A stretch of DNA of 32,314 nt from Alphaproteobacteria bacterium (GTDB lineage Bacteria > Pseudomonadota > Alphaproteobacteria > UBA8366), in the NCBI GenBank assembly GCA_030743445.1, contig JASLSL010000277.1, positions 1 through 32,314 on the forward strand. Direction: 5' to 3'. Numbering within the stretch: the first letter of the stretch is position 1; the number at the start of each line of letters is the position of its first letter. The position numbers and the translations under genes are program-made. This document shows positions 17,853 through 25,941 of this stretch, in pieces. The notes beneath the pieces are model-generated. The model worked only from the letters and a program-made list of their open reading frames with translations. It searched no databases and was not told where the DNA came from.

Positions 17853-17884
17853 CTTATCGTTAACCAATAATCCGAAACGATAAG
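17853..17884. promoter_or_regulatory. Inverted repeat upstream of peroxiredoxin, possible operator
   Basis: CTTATCGTT (17853-17861) and AACGATAAG (17876-17884) form a perfect 9-bp inverted repeat around a 14-base AT-rich centre holding AATAAT (17865-17870), a -10-like box. It sits in a short AT-rich island 85-115 bases before the peroxiredoxin start. A dimeric regulator site overlapping the promoter is plausible. A terminator for the deaminase gene is less likely, as there is no T-run and the stem is AT-rich. It does not match the OxyR four-box spacing. Confidence 0.4.
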
Positions 17885-17969
17885 GTTGACGGCGGCCGGG
17901 GGCCTGCGGGCGGCCGTCTCGGGTTCGAACCCGATGAATCCAGACCAGGGACAAGCACAGGAGGACATT

Positions 17970-18629
17970 ATGGCACTCAGAATCAACAGCGAGGCTCCCG
18001 ACTTCTCGGCCGAGACCACCGAGGGGAACATCGACTTCCACGAATGGATCGGCGACGGCTGGGCGATCCTGTTTTCGCACCCCAAGGACTTCACCCCGGT
18101 CTGCACCACCGAGCTCGGCTACATGGCCGGGCTCAAGCCGGAGTTCGAGAAACGCAACTGCAAGATTCTCGGCCTCAGCGTCGACGGCGTCAGCGATCAC
18201 GAGAAGTGGTCCAAGGACATCGAGGAATCCCAGGGTCACGCGGTGAACTATCCGCTGGTCGGCGATCCCGAGCTGAAGGTGGTGAAGCTCTACGACATGC
18301 TGCCGGCCGATGCGGGCGATACCTCCGAGGGCCGGACCCCGGTCGACAACGCGACCGTGCGCTCGGTCTTCGTCATCGGGCCCGACAAGAAGGTCAAGGC
18401 GATGCTGACCTATCCGATGAGCACCGGGCGGAATTTCGACGAGGTTCTGCGGCTCTTGGATTCCTGCCAACTGACGGCCAATCACCAGGTCGCCACACCG
18501 GTCAACTGGAAGGACGGCGACGACGTCATCATCGTGCCCGCGGTGTCGGACGACGAGGCCAAGGAAAAGTATCCCGACGGCTGGCAGTCGCCGATGCCCT
18601 ACATCCGGATCGTCCCGCAGCCGAAGTAA
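17970..18629 (+). CDS. Peroxiredoxin, 1-Cys (Prx6) type
   Basis: Thiol peroxidase of 219 residues reducing hydrogen peroxide and organic hydroperoxides in the cytosol. The peroxidatic Cys is in the family motif FTPVCTTELG (C45), preceded by WAILFSHPKD. The long C-terminal arm with MSTGRNFDEVLRLLDSCQ, TPVNWKDGDDVII and PDGWQSPMPYIR is the dimerisation domain of the Prx6 group. No resolving Cys in the usual 2-Cys position is evident. ATG 17970 is certain from AGGAGG at 17959-17964; an open frame upstream to 17886 is only leader. It stands alone in its own transcription unit with a 126-base leader region holding the inverted repeat. Confidence 0.95.
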   Translation: MALRINSEAPDFSAETTEGNIDFHEWIGDGWAILFSHPKDFTPVCTTELGYMAGLKPEFEKRNCKILGLSVDGVSDHEKWSKDIEESQGHAVNYPLVGDPELKVVKLYDMLPADAGDTSEGRTPVDNATVRSVFVIGPDKKVKAMLTYPMSTGRNFDEVLRLLDSCQLTANHQVATPVNWKDGDDVIIVPAVSDDEAKEKYPDGWQSPMPYIRIVPQPK

Positions 18630-18652
18630 GCGGCCCGCTTTCTAATCGATAA

Positions 18653-18816
18653 CCCCCTCACCCCGACCCTCTCCCGCCAGGGGAGAGGGGGTTGTCGTCG
18701 TGCCACCAAGCGGCGAAGCCGCTTACCCTCTCCCCAGCGCGGGAGAGGGCAGGCCGCGCAGCGGCCGGGTGAGGGTCAAGGCAAATCGGCCGCGAAGCGG
18801 TGGGAGGGTGAGGGGG
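18653..18816 (-). repeat. MITE-like palindromic element, copy 2 (164 bp, inverted)
   Basis: Terminal inverted repeats CCCCCTCACC (18653-18662) and GGTGAGGGGG (18807-18816). Read on the minus strand it follows copy 1 closely, with the same AAGCGGC-x-x-GCCGCTT core and CCCTCTCCC/GGGAGAGGG hairpin, plus about 25 extra bases near one end (CAGCGGCCGGGTGAGGGTC...), as if a second end fragment had been added. It fills most of the gap between the peroxiredoxin and acyl-CoA dehydrogenase genes and may stop read-through. Confidence 0.85.
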
Positions 18817-18887
18817 CGTCGCTTGTCTTTGACGCGACCGCCTTTCATACTTCGCCAAAATCAACACCGTAGCCGAGGAGTGCGGCC

Positions 18888-20120
18888 ATGGACTTCCAAC
18901 TGACCGAGGCACAGCAGGATTTGCAGGCCCGCGCCCGCGAGCTGGCGCGCGGCAGCTTCGCGGCCCGCGCCGCCGAGATCGACATCAGCGAGGAATATCC
19001 CTGGAACACCGTCGAGGAGATGAAGAACGCCGGCTTCATGGGCATGACGATTCCCAAGGAATACGGCGGCCAGGGACTGACCTTCTTCGACGCGGTGCTG
19101 GTCGTCGAGCAGATGGCGCAGGTCTGCGGCGTGACCGGGCGGATCGCGGTCGAGAGCAACATGGGCGCGATCTCAACGGTGATGAAATACGGCAGCCAGG
19201 AGCAGAAGAAGCTCTCGGCATCGCTGGTGCTCGACGGCGACAAGCCGGCGATCTGCATCACCGAACCCGAGGCCGGTAGTGCGGCGACCGAGATGACCAC
19301 GCGCGCCGATAAAAAGGGCGATATCTACGTCATCAACGGCAAGAAGCACTGGATCACCGGCGCCGGGGTCTCGCGCCTCCATCTCGTCTTCGCCCGTGTG
19401 TTCGACGAGGCAGGCGAGGAGCAGGGCATCGGCGGCTTCCTCGCGGTCAGGGACGAGACCCCGGGGCTCTCGATCGGCAACCGCGAGCCGACCATGGGGC
19501 TGCGCGGCATTCCCGAGGCCGAGGTCGTCATGCAGGACATGGAGGTCGACGCATCGATGATGGTGCAGCCGCCGCGCGGCCTAAGGAAGGGCTTCGCCGA
19601 CCTGATGGACGCCTACAACTCGCAACGCGTCGGGGCCGGCACCATGGCGCTCGGTATCGCCCAAGGCGCCTTTGAGCACGCCCTCGCCTACTCCAAGCAG
19701 CGCGAGCAGTTCGGCCGGCCGATCTACGAGTTCCAAGGCCTGCAATGGATGCTCGCCGACATGTCGATCCAGATCGACGCGGCGCAGCTGATGCTCTACC
19801 GCGCCGCGGCCAACGCCGGCGACGGCTTCCCGGACGCGACCGAGGCGGCGAAGGCCAAGATCATCGCGTCCGAAATGGCGATCAAGGTGACCAACGACGC
19901 GTTGCAGATGTTCGGCGCCGCCGGCTATTCCAGGCGCAATCCCTTGGAGCGCATGGTGCGCGACGGCCGCATGTTCACCATCGGCGGCGGCACGGCGCAG
20001 ATCCTGCGCACGGTGGTGGCCTCGCGCATCCTCGAGCGCCGGCTGCCGCAGACCCGCGACGGATTCACCAAGTTGGCCGAGCGCGAGAAGGCGGCGAAGG
20101 GCAAGCAGGCGGCGGAGTAG
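18888..20120 (+). CDS. Acyl-CoA dehydrogenase family flavoprotein, unusual active site
   Basis: FAD-dependent protein of 410 residues with the full acyl-CoA dehydrogenase layout: N-terminal helical domain, ITEPEAGSAATEMTT in the middle beta domain (FAD and substrate contact), KKHWITGAG, then the C-terminal helices with AYSKQREQFGRPI and LQMFGAAGYSRRNPLERM. The catalytic Glu of short/medium-chain enzymes (Y-E-G-T) is replaced: the loop reads TIGGGTAQILR. The alternative Glu of isovaleryl-CoA type enzymes, just before Arg in helix G, appears to be Gln (YNSQRVGAG). Some desaturating and desulfinating relatives also lack this base, so the reaction is open. A P450 gene follows 31 bases later. Confidence 0.9.
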   Translation: MDFQLTEAQQDLQARARELARGSFAARAAEIDISEEYPWNTVEEMKNAGFMGMTIPKEYGGQGLTFFDAVLVVEQMAQVCGVTGRIAVESNMGAISTVMKYGSQEQKKLSASLVLDGDKPAICITEPEAGSAATEMTTRADKKGDIYVINGKKHWITGAGVSRLHLVFARVFDEAGEEQGIGGFLAVRDETPGLSIGNREPTMGLRGIPEAEVVMQDMEVDASMMVQPPRGLRKGFADLMDAYNSQRVGAGTMALGIAQGAFEHALAYSKQREQFGRPIYEFQGLQWMLADMSIQIDAAQLMLYRAAANAGDGFPDATEAAKAKIIASEMAIKVTNDALQMFGAAGYSRRNPLERMVRDGRMFTIGGGTAQILRTVVASRILERRLPQTRDGFTKLAEREKAAKGKQAAE

Positions 20121-20151
20121 CCGGCCCGCCGGCCCTGTCGAAAGCCCCCCG

Positions 20152-21408
20152 ATGACGACCGAGGCGACCCCCTGGGGCGGCGACATTGACGACCCGCGGC
20201 CGGCCCCGGACCGCGCCGCCGCATTCGACCCGAACGCCCTCGAACCCGCCTTCCTCGACGACCCCTTCCCGGCCTACCACTTGTTGCGCGAGCACGACCC
20301 GGTGCACCGCTGCCCCGACGGCAGTTATTTCCTGACGCGCTACGACGACCTGATGCAGGTTTACCGCGGCGAGGAGTTCAGCTCCGACAAGACCCGTGAG
20401 TTCGGCCCGAAATACGGCGATAGCCCGCTTTATCTCCACCACACCACGAGCTTGGTGTTCAACGACCCGCCGTTGCACACGCGGGTGCGCGAACTTCTCA
20501 ATCCCGCCTTCACGCCGCGCGCCCTCAAGCAGCTCGAGCCGGACCTGGTGGCGCTGGTCGACCGGCTGCTCGACCGGGCGCAAGAGATGGGCAGCTTCGA
20601 CCTGATCGCCGACTTCGCCGCCGCGATCCCGGTCGAGGTGATCGGCAATATGTTGGGCATTCCCCACGAGGACCGCGGTCCGCTCAGGGGCTGGTCGCTC
20701 GCGATCCTCGGCGCCTTGGAGCCGGTGACCCCAGCGCAAGTGCTCGAGCGCGGCAACCGCGCGGTGACCGAGTTCTCGGGCTATCTTTCGGACCTGATCG
20801 CGGAACGGCGGCGCAATCCCGACAGGTTCGGCGACGACGTGATGGCGCGGCTGATTGAAGGCAATCCCGAGGGCGAACAGCTCTCCGACACCGAGTTGAT
20901 CCAGAACTGCATCTTCCTGCTCAACGCCGGGCACGAGACCACGACCAACCTGATCGGCAACAGCATCGCCGCCCTGCTCGACAATCCAGCGGAATGGCGG
21001 CGCCTCGATGGCGAGCCCGACCTGATCGAGAGTGCGGTGGAGGAGTTCCTGCGCTACCAGAGCTCGAACCAGCTCGGCAACCGCCGCGTGGCGGCGGACA
21101 CCACGGTCGGTGGTGTGGCGATGCCAGCGGGCGCCTACATCCATCTCTGCATCGGGGCCGCCAACCGCGACCCGAGCCAGTTCCCCGACCCGGACCGGCT
21201 CGACATCGCGCGCTCGCCGAACCGGCACCTCGCCTTTGCCACCGGCCGGCACGCCTGCGCCGGGATGATCCTGGCTAGGATGGAAGGCCGGGTCGCGATC
21301 GCCAAGCTCGTCGCGCGCTTGCCCAAGCTCCGGCGCGACGGCGAGTTCCGCCGCGGCGGCCGGGCGCGGTTCCGCGGCTTCCTCGCCTATCCGGTGCGGG
21401 CGGGATAG
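20152..21408 (+). CDS. Cytochrome P450 (bacterial class I type)
   Basis: Soluble heme-thiolate monooxygenase, 418 residues, without a membrane anchor. The I-helix oxygen-activation motif is AGHETT (259-264), the K-helix ExxR is EFLR (298-301), and the heme-binding loop FATGRHACAG gives the thiolate Cys as C369. SLVFNDPPLHTRVREL is the typical C-helix region (family H-x-x-x-R, heme propionate contact). As a class I enzyme it needs a ferredoxin and a ferredoxin reductase, neither of which lies here. It probably shares a transcript with the preceding acyl-CoA dehydrogenase, pointing to oxidation of an acyl chain, terpenoid or steroid-like substrate, but the substrate is not shown. Confidence 0.95.
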   Translation: MTTEATPWGGDIDDPRPAPDRAAAFDPNALEPAFLDDPFPAYHLLREHDPVHRCPDGSYFLTRYDDLMQVYRGEEFSSDKTREFGPKYGDSPLYLHHTTSLVFNDPPLHTRVRELLNPAFTPRALKQLEPDLVALVDRLLDRAQEMGSFDLIADFAAAIPVEVIGNMLGIPHEDRGPLRGWSLAILGALEPVTPAQVLERGNRAVTEFSGYLSDLIAERRRNPDRFGDDVMARLIEGNPEGEQLSDTELIQNCIFLLNAGHETTTNLIGNSIAALLDNPAEWRRLDGEPDLIESAVEEFLRYQSSNQLGNRRVAADTTVGGVAMPAGAYIHLCIGAANRDPSQFPDPDRLDIARSPNRHLAFATGRHACAGMILARMEGRVAIAKLVARLPKLRRDGEFRRGGRARFRGFLAYPVRAG

Positions 21409-21411
21409 CGA

Positions 21412-21553
21412 CCCCCTCACCCTCCCAGCCACTCTTCGAGTGGCCGGGCCCCTCCCTCTCCCACGAGGGGAGAGGGTGTATACTGCCGAGCTCGCACGAA
21501 AAACCCTCTCCCCTGGCGGGAGAGGGTGGCCGCGTAGCGGCCGGGTGAGGGGG
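21412..21553 (+). repeat. MITE-like palindromic element, copy 3 (142 bp)
   Basis: Terminal inverted repeats CCCCCTCACC (21412-21421) and GGTGAGGGGG (21544-21553) enclose CCCTCTCCC/GGGAGAGGG hairpins. The sequence near the left end (CCACTCTTCGAGTGG) forms its own small palindrome that differs from copy 1. It starts 3 bases after the P450 stop and ends 12 bases before the stop of the convergent NTF2-like gene, so it may act as a bidirectional terminator. Confidence 0.85.
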
Positions 21554-21565
21554 ACGGTTACGCGA

Positions 21566-21961
21566 TTACGGCGCGAAGCTGGAGCGCGCCTGGATGCCCC
21601 AGCGGCCGTCCACATTGGTCACGATATAGAGCGAGCGGTAGGTCGCGATCAGGGACCCATTTTCCCGGTAGCGCGAAAACACCACGTCGAGATGGACCTT
21701 GTCGGGCCCGGCATAGATCACCTCGCGCTTGTCCCACTCGCTGTGGTGCCAGCCGTCGGCCTTGGTGCGTCGGTCGAAATACTCGAATTTGTAGTCGCCG
21801 CGCTGCTCGAAAGTCATGACCTCGTTGTTGCCGGTGATCCGGATGTGGGGGAAGTTGTACGCGGCGTTGATCCCGGCCTCGTCGCGCGCGTTGAGCGCCG
21901 CCATGAAGTCGTCGAGCGCGCCGAGCGCGGCGGCGACACTCTCCGGGTAATCCGCCGGCAA
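21566..21961 (-). CDS. NTF2-like (SnoaL-fold) protein, TTG start
   Basis: Protein of 131 residues with the pattern of the NTF2/SnoaL cone fold: an opening helix ALGALDDFMAALNARDEAGIN, then FPHIRI, and strands ending in TYRSLYIVTNVDGRWGIQARSSF. No signal peptide, so cytosolic. TTG 21961 is proposed because GGAG lies six bases upstream and the codon falls five bases after the preceding gene's stop; the next ATG would remove the first helix. The fold serves as enzyme or ligand pocket, and this member's ligand is unknown. It is last in the run fabI-aroC-unknown-this gene and abuts the repeat at 21412. Confidence 0.75.
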   Translation of the reverse strand: MPADYPESVAAALGALDDFMAALNARDEAGINAAYNFPHIRITGNNEVMTFEQRGDYKFEYFDRRTKADGWHHSEWDKREVIYAGPDKVHLDVVFSRYRENGSLIATYRSLYIVTNVDGRWGIQARSSFAP

Positions 21962-21965
21962 ACGA

Positions 21966-22319
21966 CTACTCCGCCGCGGCGAGCGCCGCCGCCTCGCCCA
22001 TGAAGATGTCGAGGCAGAGATTCTGGTCGACCAGCCGCAAGGTCTTCTGCGATTCCAGCGGCAGCGGAATCTTGGTCGAGATACAGAGTTCGATGATCGC
22101 CGAAAGCGCCCCTCCCTCGGCGATGCGCACGTTCTCTTCCTTGTTCTTGCCATAGTCGAAGAACGACAGCTCGTAGAAGTGGTCGTCCTTGTCCTGCACC
22201 GGCTTGATCAGGGTGATGTCGCCGCCCGGCACCTTGCTCACCGGCCTCGCGGAACTGTCGGCGATCGCTTGCTTGACCTCGTCGTTGTGGAAGGTCAGGC
22301 GTCGGAATTCGTTCGGCAT
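21966..22319 (-). CDS. Conserved-looking protein of unknown function, 117 residues
   Basis: Not recognised. It starts at ATG 22319 behind a strong GGGGAGG site and reads MPNEFRRLTFHNDEVKQAI, ends in an Ala-rich tail (MGEAAALAAAE), and has mixed charged/hydrophobic composition without membrane segments or a signal peptide. Acidic and basic residues alternate (VQDKDDHFYELSFFDYGKN), suggesting a small globular cytosolic protein. It lies 26 bases after aroC and its stop nearly touches the TTG start of the NTF2-like gene, so the two are probably translated together. The longer frame in the same phase runs antisense-like through aroC and is discarded. Confidence 0.7.
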   Translation of the reverse strand: MPNEFRRLTFHNDEVKQAIADSSARPVSKVPGGDITLIKPVQDKDDHFYELSFFDYGKNKEENVRIAEGGALSAIIELCISTKIPLPLESQKTLRLVDQNLCLDIFMGEAAALAAAE

Positions 22320-22345
22320 GTCGGCCTCCCCTCTCGTTGCTAAAT

Positions 22346-23419
22346 CTACCCGCACTGGCCGCGGTGGCGCAGCAGGTGGTCGGCCAAGACGCAAGCCAGC
22401 ATCGCCTCGCCGACCGGCACCGCGCGGATGCCGACGCACGGGTCGTGCCGCCCCTTGGTCTGGATTTCGGTGTTCTCGCCCTGGACGTTCACCGTCTTGC
22501 GTGGCGTCAGGATCGAGCTCGTCGGCTTGACCGCGAAGCGCGCGACCACGTCTTGGCCCGTCGAGATGCCGCCGAGGATACCGCCCGCGTTGTTGGAGAG
22601 GAACTCGACCTCGCCCGCGTTGGTCATCCGCATCTCGTCGGCGTTGTCCTCGCCCGAGAGCGTCGCGGCGTGGAACCCGGCGCCGATCTCGACCCCCTTG
22701 ACCGCGTTGATCCCCATCATGGCGGAGGCGATGTCGGCGTCGAGTTTGCCATAGACCGGGGCGCCGAGCCCCGCCGGCACACCCGAGGCCACGACCTCGA
22801 TCACGGCCCCCAGCGACGAGCCCGCCTTGCGCGCCGTCTCGACCGCATCCTCCCAGATCCCGGCCGCCTTGGCGTCGGGCGAGAAGAAGTCGTTCCGGTC
22901 GACCTCGTCCCAATCCCACGCGGCGCGGTCGATGCCGTGCTCGCCGACCTGGACCAGGGCGCCACGGACGACCACATGGTCGCCGAGCACCTTGCGGGCG
23001 ATGGCGCCGGCGGCGACCCGCATCGCCGTCTCGCGCGCCGACGAGCGCCCGCCGCCGCGATGATCGCGGATGCCGTATTTCTTCCAATAGGTGTAGTCGG
23101 CGTGGCCCGGGCGGAACTTGTCCCGGATGTCGTCGTAGTCCTTGTTGCGCTGGTCGACGTTCTCGATCATCAGGCCGATCGGCGTGCCGGTCGTCACCCC
23201 GTCGAGCACGCCGGATAGGATTTTCACCGCGTCCGGCTCCTTGCGCTGCGAGGTGTGCTTGCTCTGCCCCGGGCGGCGCTTGTCGAGATAGGCTTGGATG
23301 TCGGCCTCGGCCAAGGGAATGCTCGGCGGCGTGCCGTCGACGACGCAGCCGATCGCCGGCCCGTGGCTTTCACCCCAGGTCGTGAAGCGAAACAGATGTC
23401 CGAAGGTGTTCGAGGACAT
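22346..23419 (-). CDS. aroC: Chorismate synthase
   Basis: Last step of the shikimate pathway: anti-elimination of phosphate from EPSP to chorismate, needing reduced FMN. 357 residues, the usual length. The family signatures are all present: [14 protein letters not shown] near the N-terminus (catalytic His), [52 protein letters not shown], and [17 protein letters not shown] at the C-terminus. It starts 3 bases after the fabI stop, so translation is coupled. The fabI-aroC pair is common in Alphaproteobacteria. Confidence 0.97.
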   Translation of the reverse strand: MSSNTFGHLFRFTTWGESHGPAIGCVVDGTPPSIPLAEADIQAYLDKRRPGQSKHTSQRKEPDAVKILSGVLDGVTTGTPIGLMIENVDQRNKDYDDIRDKFRPGHADYTYWKKYGIRDHRGGGRSSARETAMRVAAGAIARKVLGDHVVVRGALVQVGEHGIDRAAWDWDEVDRNDFFSPDAKAAGIWEDAVETARKAGSSLGAVIEVVASGVPAGLGAPVYGKLDADIASAMMGINAVKGVEIGAGFHAATLSGEDNADEMRMTNAGEVEFLSNNAGGILGGISTGQDVVARFAVKPTSSILTPRKTVNVQGENTEIQTKGRHDPCVGIRAVPVGEAMLACVLADHLLRHRGQCG

Positions 23420-23422
23420 GGC

Positions 23423-24259
23423 TCAAGACTTCTTGATTGCCGACAGCAGCTCGCCGACCTCCTCGGCCGCGTCGACCGCCACCATGCCGACCGTGTGGTA
23501 ACCGCAATCGACGTGGTGGACCTCGCCGGTCACGCCCGAGCCGAGGTCCGAGAGCAGGTAGAGCCCGGCCTTGCCGATCTCGTCGAGCGCGACGTTGCGG
23601 CGTAGCGGCGAGTTCAGCTCGTTCCACTTGAGGATGTAGCGGAAGTCGCCGATGCCGGCGGCGGCGAGCGTCTTGATCGGCCCGGCCGAGATCGCGTTGA
23701 CCCGGATTCCCTCGGCGCCGAGGTCGACCGCGAGGTAGCGCACGCTCGCCTCGAGCGCCGCCTTGGCGACGCCCATCACGTTGTAGTGCGGCATCACCCG
23801 CTCGGCGCCGTAGTAGGTCATCGTCAGCATGCCGCCGCCGTCGGTCATCATCCGGGCGGCGCGCTGGCAGACCGCAGTGAACGAGTAGCACGAGACGTCC
23901 ATCGTCAGCTGGAAGTTGTCGCGCGTCGTCACGACGTACTTGCCGGTCAGCTGGTCCTTGTCGGAGAAGGCGATGGCGTGGACCACGAAATCGATCGAGT
24001 CCCAGGCGTCGCCAAGCTGCTCGAAGGCGGCATCGAGACTGGCGTCGTCGCTGACGTCGCACTCCATCACCACGGTCGAGCCGACGGATTCGGCGAGCGG
24101 CCGGACCCGGCGCTCCAGCACTTCAGCCTGATAGGTGAAGGCGAGCTCCGCACCGTGCTCGGCGAGCGTGCGCGCGATACCCCAGCCGATCGAGCGGTCG
24201 TTCGCGACGCCCATCACCAGGCCGCGCTTGCCCTCCATCAGCGCTAGCGGGACTGCCAT
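23423..24259 (-). CDS. fabI: Enoyl-[acyl-carrier-protein] reductase, NADH type
   Basis: Completes each cycle of type II fatty acid synthesis by reducing trans-2-enoyl-ACP. 278 residues from ATG 24259, preceded by AGGGAGA. The nucleotide motif is GVANDRSIGWGIA, and the catalytic pair is Tyr and Lys spaced by six residues (Y159, K166) in MPHYNVMGVAKAALE, the FabI-specific arrangement that separates it from FabG-type SDRs. AISAGPIKTLAAAGI is the substrate-binding loop and known triclosan contact region. A longer frame to 24454 is rejected as upstream non-coding sequence. It heads a minus-strand unit with aroC and two small genes. Confidence 0.97.
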   Translation of the reverse strand: MAVPLALMEGKRGLVMGVANDRSIGWGIARTLAEHGAELAFTYQAEVLERRVRPLAESVGSTVVMECDVSDDASLDAAFEQLGDAWDSIDFVVHAIAFSDKDQLTGKYVVTTRDNFQLTMDVSCYSFTAVCQRAARMMTDGGGMLTMTYYGAERVMPHYNVMGVAKAALEASVRYLAVDLGAEGIRVNAISAGPIKTLAAAGIGDFRYILKWNELNSPLRRNVALDEIGKAGLYLLSDLGSGVTGEVHHVDCGYHTVGMVAVDAAEEVGELLSAIKKS

Positions 24260-24432
24260 CCACCCTGTCTCCCTACAAAAAATCGCCCCGTCGCACGCGA
24301 AAATCGCCGTTCCGGGGCTGGGGATCATCATACGCGTTCTCTCCGGACGGTCAAACGCGGGGCGCCGCGATTTGAACCCGCGCGCGTACGGCCCTATCAT
24401 CGGCGCGGATTTTGCGGGTTCGGAACGCGAAC

Positions 24433-25791
24433 ATGAGCGAACGGCAGGCCACACCGGCCGTCCCCGGCTGGGTCTCGGGCGCGCGCTTCATCGGCTACGT
24501 GATGCGGCGCTTCGCGGCCGACCATTGCACCCAACGCGCGGCGGGATTGACCTATACCTCGCTCATCGCGCTGGTGCCGTTGCTCGCGGTCGGCTTCGCG
24601 ATCTTCTCCGCCTTTCCGGCCTTCGAGGCGCTGCGCGGCGAGGCCCAGTCCTTCATCTTCGAAAACTTCGTGCCCGAGATCGGCGGCGTCGTCGCCGAGC
24701 ACCTCGACCAGTTCACCCAGAAGACCGGCGGCCTGACCGCGGTCGGCGTGATTTTCCTGATCGCCAGCGCGGTGATGCTGCTGTCGACCATCGGCGCCAC
24801 CTTCGACACGATCTGGCGGATCAAAACGCCGCGCTCGCTGGTCATTCGCCTGCTTTCCTACTGGGCGGTCGTGACCCTGACGCCGCTTTTGTTCGGCGCC
24901 AGCCTGTCGCTGTCGAGCTACCTGTTCGCCGCGGCCAAGGCCTCGGGCGTCGAGACCTATACCGGCCCGCTGATCAACTTGGCGGGATTCCTGCCTTTGG
25001 TGCTGCAGTTCGCCGGCTTCACCATCGTCTACATGGTGATCCCGAACGCGCCGGTCCGGTGGCGCGACGCGCTTGCCGGCGGGCTCGCCGCGGGTCTGCT
25101 GTTCGAGGTGCTGAAGAAGGGCTTCGGGCTCTACGTCTCCAGTGTCCCGACCTACCAGACGATCTACGGCGCGATGGCGACGGTGCCGATCTTCCTGATC
25201 TGGATGTACGTCTCGTGGACCGTCGTGCTGTTCGGCGCCGAGATGGCGGCGGCTCTGCCGGAATGGCGTTCGGGGCATCGCAGTCTCGGGCGCGGCCTCG
25301 AAGGGACGGGCCCGCGTCTCGCGGCAGCACTTTCGGTGCTGCATCCCCTGGCGGTGGCGAGCCTCGGTGGCGGAGGCCTGCGGCAGCGCGACCTGCAACG
25401 GCGCACCGGAATGGCGCACGACGCGATGGGCGACACGATCGAGGAGTTGCGAGAGGCGCGCTACGTCGCCAAGGGCGAACGCGGCGAATTCATGATTTCG
25501 CGCGATCTGGAGGCCGCGAGCCTCGGCGATCTGCGCCGTGACCTCGGCCTCGACCTCGTCGTCCTCGAGACAACGGGACCCGCCTGGACCGGCCGGTTCG
25601 CCGACATCGCCGCCGAGATCGAGGCGGCCGGCGCGCCGATTCTGGAAGTCTCGCTGAAGGACCTGTTGGCGGCGGGCGAAGGCGGCGCGGTGGTCTCGTT
25701 CCCGGGCGACCTTCAGCCCGACGAGCCGATCGCCAGCGGCAAGGCGAAGGTGCTGGCCTGGCTCGGCCTGACCTGGCTCGGGTCGTCGTAG
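24433..25791 (+). CDS. YihY/virulence factor BrkB family membrane protein
   Basis: Inner-membrane protein of 452 residues with about six helices in the first 290 residues, often misnamed ribonuclease BN. The family pattern is visible: CTQRAAGLTYTSLIALVPLLAVGFAIFSAFP in the first helix region, IWRIKTPRS before the third, and VRWRDALAGGLAAGLLFEVLKKGFGLYVS, then YGAMATVPIFLIWMYVSWTVVLFGAE. A 160-residue cytosolic tail has a winged-helix-like part (RQRDLQRRTGMAHDAMGDTIEELREARYV), as in several alphaproteobacterial members. ATG 24433 is taken rather than the TTG at 24412. Function is unproven. It is divergent from fabI, and the 173 bases between them show nothing else clear. Confidence 0.9.
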   Translation: MSERQATPAVPGWVSGARFIGYVMRRFAADHCTQRAAGLTYTSLIALVPLLAVGFAIFSAFPAFEALRGEAQSFIFENFVPEIGGVVAEHLDQFTQKTGGLTAVGVIFLIASAVMLLSTIGATFDTIWRIKTPRSLVIRLLSYWAVVTLTPLLFGASLSLSSYLFAAAKASGVETYTGPLINLAGFLPLVLQFAGFTIVYMVIPNAPVRWRDALAGGLAAGLLFEVLKKGFGLYVSSVPTYQTIYGAMATVPIFLIWMYVSWTVVLFGAEMAAALPEWRSGHRSLGRGLEGTGPRLAAALSVLHPLAVASLGGGGLRQRDLQRRTGMAHDAMGDTIEELREARYVAKGERGEFMISRDLEAASLGDLRRDLGLDLVVLETTGPAWTGRFADIAAEIEAAGAPILEVSLKDLLAAGEGGAVVSFPGDLQPDEPIASGKAKVLAWLGLTWLGSS

Positions 25792-25805
25792 AAAATCCCA
25801 ACCCC

Positions 25806-25927
25806 GTCATCCCGGGCGGCGCGCAGCGGAGACCCGGGACCCATTCCGGAAAACACCCGAGCATACCGGCTGGCCCGTTGGTTCTCCGGACTGGGTCCCG
25901 GATCGACCTTCGGTCGTCCGGGATGAC
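25806..25927. repeat. Palindromic intergenic repeat, GTCATCCCGG type
   Basis: Outer inverted repeats GTCATCCCGG (25806-25815) and CCGGGATGAC (25918-25927), with a second nested pair GACCCGGGACCCA and TGGGTCCCGGATC. It thus folds into a long imperfect hairpin between the convergent BrkB-like and Cys-rich genes. Repeats with this sequence are scattered through many alphaproteobacterial chromosomes. Only one copy is in this window. Confidence 0.7.
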
Positions 25928-25941
25928 GATGGGTAGATGTG

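Noticed and set aside
17919-17934. TCGGG-TTCGAA-CCCGA resembling a tRNA T-arm
   Set aside because: The loop would be 6 rather than 7 bases, no CCA or matching acceptor stem lies around it, and no cloverleaf can be drawn. Chance hairpin in the peroxiredoxin leader.
24260-24432. Possible RNA gene or promoter elements between fabI and the BrkB-like gene
   Set aside because: No stable arm arrangement, and no convincing -35/-10 pair could be seen; only general divergent upstream sequence.
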